DNA of 15,395 nucleotides from Alistipes sp. (GTDB lineage: Bacteria; Bacteroidota; Bacteroidia; Bacteroidales; Rikenellaceae). The notes under the pieces are model-generated. The model had not been told where the DNA came from, ran no database searches, and worked only from the letters and a program-made list of their open reading frames with translations. Position numbers and translations under genes: made by a program. The stretch covers positions 1-15,395 of the forward strand of contig JAFNUH010000407.1 of assembly GCA_017384185.1 (NCBI GenBank). Reading direction: 5' to 3'. Shown here piece by piece: positions 9,601-14,262 of this stretch (the stretch's first letter is position 1; every line of letters starts with the position of its first letter).

Positions 9601-9914
9601 GAGTGTGTTGTTACTCGCTTCGATGCGCCTCCTGCGGCGGGCACGGTGAAAATATCAAAGTTACCATAGCGGTTACAAGCGTAGGCGATGGTCTTTGAGT
9701 CGGGTGACCAGATAGGCATCGTGTCGTGGTTGTCGGTCGATGTCAGACGAACAGCCTCGCCACCAGCCGTGGGCACTACATATATGCTACCTTTGTAGGT
9801 AAACGCAATCTTCTGCCCGTCGGGCGAAATAGCTGGATAACGCATCCATAGAGCAGATGCCTGAGTAGCAAATGCGGTCAGGAGCATAGCTACGAGAAGT
9901 GAAAAATGTTTCAT
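6687..9914 (-). CDS. Secreted tricorn-type S41 protease (beta-propellers + PDZ + S41)
   Basis: The 1075-residue protein starts with a signal peptide (MKHFSLLVAMLLTAFATQASA, cleavage likely after residue 21), so it is periplasmic or surface-located. Residues 25-540 carry many TolB/WD40-like PD40 repeats of the type SPDGQKIAF and WSPDSKTIAY, forming one or two beta-propellers. A lysine/aspartate-rich linker (about 560-590) precedes a short extra propeller-like part and the tricorn core. A PDZ domain covers about 775-850 (GDIIEKINGKAI). The S41 domain has DTRFNGGG (923-930). The catalytic set known from Thermoplasma tricorn is visible: S758-H759 (VSHTGG), nucleophile S977 (NYSNAH) and E1034 (GTYLEN). 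The residue after the nucleophile is Asn where Asp is usual. The substrate is probably oligopeptides. It is first in the unit and followed by murB one base later. Confidence 0.93.
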   Translation of the reverse strand: MKHFSLLVAMLLTAFATQASALWMRYPAISPDGQKIAFTYKGSIYVVPTAGGEAVRLTSTDNHDTMPIWSPDSKTIAYACNRYGNFDIFTVPAAGGASKRVTTHSTKEEPYAFSNDGKKIYYGATIADPASNVLFPKSYMGELYAVNVDGGRPERVLATPAQYINFNRDGKQFLYQDRKGGEDDFRKHHTSSITRDIWHYDAASGKHTQLTDWAGEDRNPIYADGDKSIYFLSERSGTFNVWTMPADNSAAAKQVTRFKTHPVRFLSMADNGTLCFGYNGEIYTLDGSSPKKLSVTITSDEDPNITSRLSVSGGSRGTVSPDGKQIAFVSRGEVFVTAVDYPTTKQITKTAESESSPSWGADNRTLAYASERNGYWNIYIAKISRDEDLNFPNATIIEEKPLFKDDKIDRTMPQFSPDGKELAYVEGRCRLMVKNIETGKVRQITDGSQHYSTDGSMEFAWSPDNKWFALSYTGNRHDPYSDVGIVSAQGGKVTNLTNTGYFDYEPQWVLDGNAILFSSDRYGMRSHASWGSLNDVMIIYLNRKAYELAQMSKEEYELYTEAEKKAKDAAKKDADKKDEKKADAKVEDIVIELDNIEDRIVRLTPNSGSLSSFTMDKKGENLYYIISYEGKYDLWQMNLRKRDNKALHRSIGGGALAWDKKMENMFLLGGQMKKLKGGSGAPTPIAVRGDMELDRAAEREYMFDRVYRQEKARFYHKDMHGVDWDAMRDNYARFLPHIDNNYDFAEMLSEWLGELNVSHTGGRYTHPSTTSDDQTADLGLIYDFNRKGDGLLIEEVVAGGPFDKASSKVKAGDIIEKINGKAIAEGEDYFPLLNHASGTRTLVSVYRPADGSRWDEVVTPISQGRLNSLLYKRWIKQRAADVERLSGGRLGYVHIESMADGSFRTMYADILGKYNHCDGIVIDTRFNGGGRMHEDIEILFSGEKYLTQVVRGKEACDMPSRRWNKASIMITCEANYSNAHGTPWVYKHRGIGKVVGMPVPGTMTSVSWERLQDPSLVFGIPVVGYRKADGTYLENDQLEPDVKVANSPEVVVTGRDEQLEAAVKALLAEIDAKKK

Positions 9915-9974
9915 ATTCGAGGTTTTTCTTAGTGATTACTCATTTAGGCAGAATAATTTTTCTGCTATATGCGA

Positions 9975-9982
9975 CAAAGTTA
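9975..9982 (-). promoter_or_regulatory. -7 box for the protease-murB-tilS-holA unit
   Basis: Read on the minus strand this is TAACTTTG, a full match to the Bacteroidota -7 element TAnnTTTG. It lies about 60 nt upstream of the protease ATG at 9914. No clear TTG was found 19-20 nt further upstream, so the -33 element is weak or absent. Confidence 0.55.
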
Positions 9983-9994
9983 GAAAATATTTTG

Positions 9995-10002
9995 TAAATT
10001 TG
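9995..10002 (+). promoter_or_regulatory. -7 box for the DUF4301 gene
   Basis: TAAATTTG matches the Bacteroidota -7 element TAnnTTTG and would start a transcript with a leader of about 75 nt. It is only 12 bp from the oppositely directed -7 box, so the two promoters overlap and may compete. No good -33 TTG was seen at the expected distance. Confidence 0.45.
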
Positions 10003-10012
10003 GATAATTTTC

Positions 10013-10026
10013 AGGCTCAAGAGCCT
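10013..10026. repeat. Perfect 6-bp inverted repeat in the divergent promoter region
   Basis: AGGCTC and GAGCCT flank two A residues, a 14-bp near-perfect palindrome. It falls just after the plus-strand -7 box, near the expected transcription start, and in the upstream region of the minus-strand promoter. It could be an operator or a small leader hairpin; no U-tract follows, so it is not a terminator. Confidence 0.4.
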
Positions 10027-10084
10027 CGAAAGTCGCCAACCTAAATGCAAATTCATAAATGTAATAAAGATAAAACTTGTAATT

Positions 10085-11518
10085 ATGTTCACAAAAGAAG
10101 ATTTACAGCAGATTGAGCAGCAGGGTTTGACCCAAGCTCAGGTAGAGCAGCAGATTGAGAATTTCCGTAAAGGATTCCCCTATTTGAATATCGTACGTGC
10201 CGCAGCCGCAGGCGACGGCGTGTTGGTGATGAGCGATGAGGAGATTGCAAAGGCTGAGGCTCGTTACGAGGAGGCATCTGCAAATATCAAGGTGGTTAAG
10301 TTTGTCCCCGCATCGGGCGCTGCAACACGTATGTTCAAGGAGTTGTTCGAGTATGTGAACGACGACAAACGTACACCCGGTATCGATAAGTTGCTGGATA
10401 ATATCGAAAAGTTTGCCTTCTGGCCCGAGCTCTCGAAGTATATTATGCCCGACTCTCCCGATGAGGAGATTGTTGAGTCAATCGTCAAGACAGGTCTTTG
10501 CTACGGCTCTAAGCCTAAGGGTCTTGTGACTTTCCACTCATACCCCGAGGGTAATCGTAAGGCTGTCGAGGAGCACTTGGTTGAGGGTGCTTTGTATGCT
10601 CGTTCGGGCGATGAGGTATATATCCACTTCACCGTATCATCTGAGCATATGGGTGGCTTCTGGGATGTGTTGGGCGCAACGCAGCCCTACTATGAGGAGC
10701 GTTTCGGCGTGAAGTATAACATCTCATTCTCGGTGCAGAAGCCTTCGACAGATACTATCGCTGTGAATCCCGACAATACACCTTTCCGCACAGACGAGGG
10801 TAAGCTCTTGTTCCGTCCTGCGGGTCACGGTGCGTTGATTGAGAACTTGAACGATATTGATGCTGACGTTATCTTCGTTAAGAATATCGATAACGTAACG
10901 ACCGACGAGCGTCGTGGTGATACCGTTAAATACAAGAAGGCGTTGGCTGGTCTGTTGCTTGAGTTGCAGGAGCAGGCGTTCGAGTACTTGAAGGTTTTGG
11001 AGGTTGGCGGTGCAGAGCTTGAGCCTATCGCAAAATTTGTGGAGGAGAAGCTCTGCGTTAAGTTGCCCGAGGATTACAACACCGAGTTGTTGAAGGCTGT
11101 TTTGAATCGTCCTATCCGTGTCTGCGGTGTGGTACGTAACCAGGGTGAGCCTGGTGGTGGCCCCTTCTGGGTAGATGGTGGCGATGGTACTGAGTCTTTG
11201 CAGATTGCAGAGTCGAGCCAGATTGCTCCCGAGGATATGCACTTGATGAAGTCGGCTACACACTTCAACCCCGTAGATTTGGTTTGCGGCGTGAAGGATT
11301 CACGTGGTGGTAAGTTCGACCTTACACAGTACACCGACCCCTCAACAGGCTTCATTTCATCGAAGTCGAGCGGTGGTCGTGACTTGCGTGCGCAGGAGTT
11401 GCCCGGTTTGTGGAACGGCGCTATGGCAAAGTGGAATACAGTGCTTGTTGAGGTGCCTATCACAACATTCTCTCCCGTGAAGGTTGTGCAGGACTTGCTC
11501 CGTCCCGAGCACCAATAA
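10085..11518 (+). CDS. DUF4301 family protein, possible nucleotidyltransferase fold
   Basis: The 477-residue cytoplasmic protein has no signal peptide or membrane segment. It matches the Bacteroidota DUF4301 family as I know it: start MFTKEDLQQIEQQGLT, then VKFVPASGAATRMFKELF (71-88), GLVTFHSYPEGNRKAVEEHL (146-165), FRPAGHGALIENL (243-255), DADVIFVKNIDNV (259-271), THFNPVDLVCGVKD (392-405) and LWNGAMAKWNTVLVEVP (442-458). No biochemical role is established to my knowledge. The order of a small-residue loop ending in TRMFK, then a GHG segment, then a strand ending in NIDN resembles UDP-sugar pyrophosphorylases, so a nucleotidyltransferase-like role is inferred, not shown. It is a single-gene unit: divergent from the protease unit upstream and closed by the terminator downstream. 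The start is the first ATG after an A-rich leader. Confidence 0.88.
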   Translation: MFTKEDLQQIEQQGLTQAQVEQQIENFRKGFPYLNIVRAAAAGDGVLVMSDEEIAKAEARYEEASANIKVVKFVPASGAATRMFKELFEYVNDDKRTPGIDKLLDNIEKFAFWPELSKYIMPDSPDEEIVESIVKTGLCYGSKPKGLVTFHSYPEGNRKAVEEHLVEGALYARSGDEVYIHFTVSSEHMGGFWDVLGATQPYYEERFGVKYNISFSVQKPSTDTIAVNPDNTPFRTDEGKLLFRPAGHGALIENLNDIDADVIFVKNIDNVTTDERRGDTVKYKKALAGLLLELQEQAFEYLKVLEVGGAELEPIAKFVEEKLCVKLPEDYNTELLKAVLNRPIRVCGVVRNQGEPGGGPFWVDGGDGTESLQIAESSQIAPEDMHLMKSATHFNPVDLVCGVKDSRGGKFDLTQYTDPSTGFISSKSSGGRDLRAQELPGLWNGAMAKWNTVLVEVPITTFSPVKVVQDLLRPEHQ

Positions 11519-11520
11519 TA

Positions 11521-11636
11521 ATTGTATAACAAGGCTCTTTTGGCATCTGGCTCGTTTGAAAATTCCTCACATACCTCTTGTATGCAGCGGATTTTCGCAC
11601 CTCGACCAGCCTCAAAATAACTCTTGTTATAGCAAT
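11521..11636. repeat. Long imperfect palindrome, repeat element or structured RNA
   Basis: Three nested stems span this intergenic stretch. Outer: ATTG plus TATAACAAG (11521-11533) with CTTGTTATA, one bulged G, and CAAT (11623-11636). Middle: CTGG-c-TCG (11547-11554) with CGACCAG (11603-11609). Inner: a 17-nt arm (11558-11574) with 11580-11596 around a 5-nt loop, having 3 mismatches and 2 G-T pairs. It starts 2 nt after the DUF4301 stop and precedes the terminator. The shape suits a REP/MITE-like extragenic repeat or a folded 3' UTR. A second copy was not seen in this window. Confidence 0.55.
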
Positions 11637-11648
11637 TTTGTAGAAATG

Positions 11649-11679
11649 AAAAGGTTGTCCAAAGCGGGCAACCTTTTTT
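11649..11679. terminator. Bidirectional intrinsic terminator (DUF4301 / GH16)
   Basis: AAAAGGTTG (11649-11657) pairs with CAACCTTTT (11669-11677), and an inner CC/GG can extend the stem. A T-run follows on the plus strand, and A/T flanks allow use on the minus strand. It lies 2 nt from the GH16 stop codon and about 130 nt after the DUF4301 stop. Confidence 0.85.
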
Positions 11680-11680
11680 G

Positions 11681-12535
11681 CTATCTTTTCTCGTAAAATC
11701 TTACATAGTCAACCTCCATCTTTACGGGTAGTTGTTCCGCCTCGATTGGACCTATCCAATGACCTCCCAACTGAGCCGACAAAATCATATAATATTCATA
11801 GTCGTCGAATGGGTATTGCCCCTCGGGTTCAGGGTCAAGGCGAGGATATGAAAATGTCTTGCGATTGTTTATGTAATATATTATCTCCGAGCTGGTTATC
11901 TCTACTGAATAGACGTTAAAAATCGTCACATCCACCTTCTCTTTATGGTCGTGCTGGGTCTTGGGTTTGCGCAGCCCCTCGATGTGCCCAGAGTGTACGG
12001 TTTGGTAGATATAATCGTCAAAGTTCAGGTGCTCCATAATGTCAATCTCTCCCGCCTCAGGCCACGGTAAATTGGACTCTGGCATCATCCATATCGCAGG
12101 CCAAAAACCTTGAGCACAATCGATGCGAGCACGCACATCTATGCGCCCATTTTTTATTGAGCGCAGACCACGGCTGTCAACTCCTCCCGTGAGGAATTTT
12201 AGAGAGTCTTGGTATCCCTCGGGTCTGTTTATGCCCCATAGCTCAATAACGCCATTTTGCACCTTTACTAATGAATCCAGCAGTGACATATGACGATTCC
12301 ACGGTGAGCCATATCGTAGGCATCTGCTCCACGACGTTTTATCTAACTCCTCGCCGCTAAACTCATCCGACCATACCAATCGCCACCCTTTGTGGGTGCG
12401 CTTCGCTCTCTCTTTTTTGGCGAATTTCTCGGTTGGTAACTCTCTTTCGTTTTGTTCTTGTTGCGCTTGTATGGGCAGGTGCCACATAAGAACAAGGCTA
12501 AAGAGGAGTAGTAAAGTGAAAAATGATGATTTCAT
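11681..12535 (-). CDS. Secreted glycoside hydrolase family 16 protein
   Basis: The 284-residue enzyme begins with a signal peptide (MKSSFFTLLLLFSLVLMWHL, cleavage likely after IQA at 24), followed by a charged spacer, then the GH16 jelly roll: WRLVWSDEFSGEELDKTSW (51-69), VQNGVIEL, GGVDSRG, GRIDVRARI, GFWPAIWMMPE, and the catalytic motif EIDIMEH with nucleophile E163, D165 and acid/base E168. It ends with VDYVRFYEK, the usual final strand. GH16 enzymes cleave beta-1,3/1,4-glucans or galactans; the exact substrate is not readable. The start at 12535 is preferred over an in-frame ATG at 12556, because the promoter -7 box ends at 12559 and transcription should begin at or after that earlier ATG. 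TAG stop. No SusC/D genes are adjacent. Confidence 0.92.
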   Translation of the reverse strand: MKSSFFTLLLLFSLVLMWHLPIQAQQEQNERELPTEKFAKKERAKRTHKGWRLVWSDEFSGEELDKTSWSRCLRYGSPWNRHMSLLDSLVKVQNGVIELWGINRPEGYQDSLKFLTGGVDSRGLRSIKNGRIDVRARIDCAQGFWPAIWMMPESNLPWPEAGEIDIMEHLNFDDYIYQTVHSGHIEGLRKPKTQHDHKEKVDVTIFNVYSVEITSSEIIYYINNRKTFSYPRLDPEPEGQYPFDDYEYYMILSAQLGGHWIGPIEAEQLPVKMEVDYVRFYEKR

Positions 12536-12558
12536 AGTTGTACAATGGCGTTTCATAA

Positions 12559-12588
12559 CAAAGGTAACGAAAAAATCTCAGACGACAA
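12559..12588 (-). promoter_or_regulatory. Bacteroidota-type promoter for the GH16 gene
   Basis: On the minus strand, TTG (12588-12586) is followed by exactly 19 nt and TACCTTTG (12566-12559), matching the -33 TTG / -7 TAnnTTTG consensus. Transcription would begin near 12550-12554, leaving a leader of about 15-20 nt before the ATG at 12535. Confidence 0.75.
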
Positions 12589-12683
12589 GCCTTATGTTCT
12601 GTTTTGGACGAAAAGTGTTAATACATAGTATATTATGACACGGGATGAAGAGGCTATTTAGTCGCTTTTGTTTGTGATGTGTT

Positions 12684-12715
12684 CTAAAGGTTTTTTGTCG
12701 TGGAAAAAATCTTAG
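12684..12715. repeat. A/T-rich inverted repeat upstream of the ATPase promoter
   Basis: CTAAAGGTTTTTT (12684-12696) pairs with AAAAAATCTTAG (12704-12715) around a 7-nt loop, with one bulged A and one G-T pair. It ends 7 nt before the -33 element of the ATPase promoter. It may be an operator or upstream element. It could also end stray transcripts, but no gene points into it from either side. Confidence 0.4.
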
Positions 12716-12722
12716 GTAAATT

Positions 12723-12753
12723 TTGTTGGAACAAATAAAATTGGCTACATTTG
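12723..12753 (+). promoter_or_regulatory. Bacteroidota-type promoter for the V-type ATPase operon
   Basis: TTG (12723-12725), a 20-nt spacer, and TACATTTG (12746-12753) match the -33/-7 consensus. The predicted start near 12758-12760 leaves an A/T-rich leader of about 45 nt before the subunit E ATG at 12805. No Shine-Dalgarno sequence is visible in that leader. Confidence 0.75.
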
Positions 12754-12804
12754 CGGGATACTTTATATAATATAGAATAATCAAATAATTAAACTATACA
12801 GAAT

Positions 12805-13413
12805 ATGAGTAATAAACTTCAGGAATTGACCGATAAGCTCTTTCAGGAGGGCTTGGAGAAGGGTCGTGCCGAGGCTGATAACCTCGTAGCAGAGGCAAAG
12901 AGCAAAGCTCAGAAGATTGTAGCTGAGGCTGAGGCTCGTGCTGCTCAGATTGTAGCGGATGCTGAGGATAAGGCTGCCGATGTAGAGAAGAACGCTATGA
13001 CTGAAATCTCTTTGGCAGGTAAGCAGGCTGTGGCAAAGATTAAGTCGGAGATTGAGACTCTTATCGTAGCGAAGTCGGCTGGTGAGGGTGTTAAGAAGGC
13101 TAACTTGGATGCAGACTTCATTAAGGATATGTTGCTCGCCGTAGCTAAGGGCTGGAACAACGGCGCTAAGGCTGAGTTGTCGGCTCTGCTTCCCGAGGCT
13201 AAGAAGGCTGAGTTGGATAAGGGTATCGCAGCCGCAGCGAAGGCTCTGCTTGCTGAGGGCGTTGAGGTAGGTTTCTCGGCTGACGTGAAGAGTGGCTTCA
13301 AGGTAGGCGAGAAGAACGGTGGTTACTACATCTCGTTCTCTGACGAGAGCTTCGAGGCTCTTTTGAGTGGCTATTTGCGTGATAAGGTGGCTGAACTTCT
13401 CTTTAAGGCATAA
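12805..13413 (+). CDS. atpE: V-type ATP synthase subunit E (peripheral stalk)
   Basis: The 202-residue protein is subunit E, which holds the catalytic A3B3 head to the membrane part as part of the peripheral stalk. Residues 1-70 are a charged, alanine-rich helix with three successive 11-residue units (28-38, 39-49, 50-60; for example VAEAEARAAQI), the period expected of a right-handed coiled coil. The remainder (about 95-202) is the globular head-binding domain, ending SGYLRDKVAELLFKA. Length is normal for bacterial and archaeal E. It is the first gene after the promoter, and DUF2764 begins 4 nt after its stop. The identification rests on the coiled-coil plus C-domain pattern and, strongly, on the downstream subunit A gene. 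Confidence 0.87.
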   Translation: MSNKLQELTDKLFQEGLEKGRAEADNLVAEAKSKAQKIVAEAEARAAQIVADAEDKAADVEKNAMTEISLAGKQAVAKIKSEIETLIVAKSAGEGVKKANLDADFIKDMLLAVAKGWNNGAKAELSALLPEAKKAELDKGIAAAAKALLAEGVEVGFSADVKSGFKVGEKNGGYYISFSDESFEALLSGYLRDKVAELLFKA

Positions 13414-13417
13414 GTTT

Positions 13418-14251
13418 ATGTTTGAAAAGAATTATTATACTCTTGTAGCTGGTCTGAGAGAGTACACCCTCGATAGCGACACCAAGGGATTCGACGCACG
13501 AGAGATCGTGTCGGATATCTTGGAGGAGCTCTCATCGTCGGATGCCGAGGCTGTACGCTTGCTCTATGGCTACTACGACTGCGAAAACATCATCGCTCTG
13601 CGTGCAGGACGTGCGGCATATAACCCGCTGGGTAATCTCTCAACGGAGGAGCTTGCCGAGGAGATGGAGTCTCCGAAGCGTCTGCCGAAGGCTGTGGCGA
13701 GAGTTATTCGTATGTATGCAGACCCCGAGAGTGAGGAGTTTGAGGGTGCAGACTTTTCAATGATCTTTGAGAAGGCACTTTGGACTGCTTACTACGATGC
13801 CTGTTCTCGCTCGAAGTGCCGCTTCTTGCGTGAGTGGAGTGCCTTTGACCGCACCCTGCGCAATGTGGCTGCTGCGGCTGTGGCACGCACCGTTGACCGC
13901 TCAATCGAGGAGGTTACCGTTGGTGAGGGCGAGATTGTTAAGCAACTGCGCCGTTCGTCGGCTGCCGATTTTGGTCTGCGTGGTGAGTTGAGCTACATTG
14001 ATGCCGTTATTGCGGCTGTCAATGATGAGCAGAACCTTGTCGAGAAGGAGCATAAGATTGACCTTATTCGCTGGGAACACGCTGGCGAGTTGATTCCTTT
14101 CGACTATTTCAACATAAACGCTATACTATCATACTTGGTTAAGGTAAATATCGTGGCTCGTTGGGTGTTGCTCGACGTTAAGCGTGGTCGTGAGATGCTC
14201 AGTCGCATTATGACCGAGTTGGATGGTAAGGAGCTGATAAATAAACAATAA
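13418..14251 (+). CDS. DUF2764 protein of the V-type ATPase operon
   Basis: The 277-residue, largely helical and acidic protein begins NYYTLVAGLREYTL and contains SSDAEAVRLLYGYYDCENI (39-57), YYDACSRSKCRFLREWSAFD (125-144) directly followed by RTLRNV, and a C-terminal segment with VKVNIVARWVLLDVKRG. No signal peptide or convincing membrane segment is present. DUF2764 proteins recur between subunits E and A in ATPase operons of Bacteroidota and Chlamydiae, so it is very likely a component or assembly factor. The helical bundle and the motif of Tyr/Asp followed by Leu-Arg-Asn recall subunit C/d (AC39), which has no separate gene here; that role is inference. The start at 13418 leaves a 4-nt gap after subunit E; a longer frame from 13367 would overlap it. 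Confidence 0.85.
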   Translation: MFEKNYYTLVAGLREYTLDSDTKGFDAREIVSDILEELSSSDAEAVRLLYGYYDCENIIALRAGRAAYNPLGNLSTEELAEEMESPKRLPKAVARVIRMYADPESEEFEGADFSMIFEKALWTAYYDACSRSKCRFLREWSAFDRTLRNVAAAAVARTVDRSIEEVTVGEGEIVKQLRRSSAADFGLRGELSYIDAVIAAVNDEQNLVEKEHKIDLIRWEHAGELIPFDYFNINAILSYLVKVNIVARWVLLDVKRGREMLSRIMTELDGKELINKQ

Positions 14252-14262
14252 AAAACATATAA

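Noticed and set aside
11484..11696. Small plus-strand open frame across the DUF4301 end, palindrome and terminator
   Set aside because: It runs through a terminator and a palindrome and overlaps the DUF4301 end; more likely non-coding.
12578..12784. Minus-strand 68-codon open frame in the GH16/ATPase intergenic region
   Set aside because: It covers both promoters and A/T-rich repeats, and has no domain or start context.
13367..13417. N-terminal extension of the DUF2764 gene into subunit E
   Set aside because: It lies within the conserved subunit E C-terminus; ATG 13418 gives the usual family start and a 4-nt gap.
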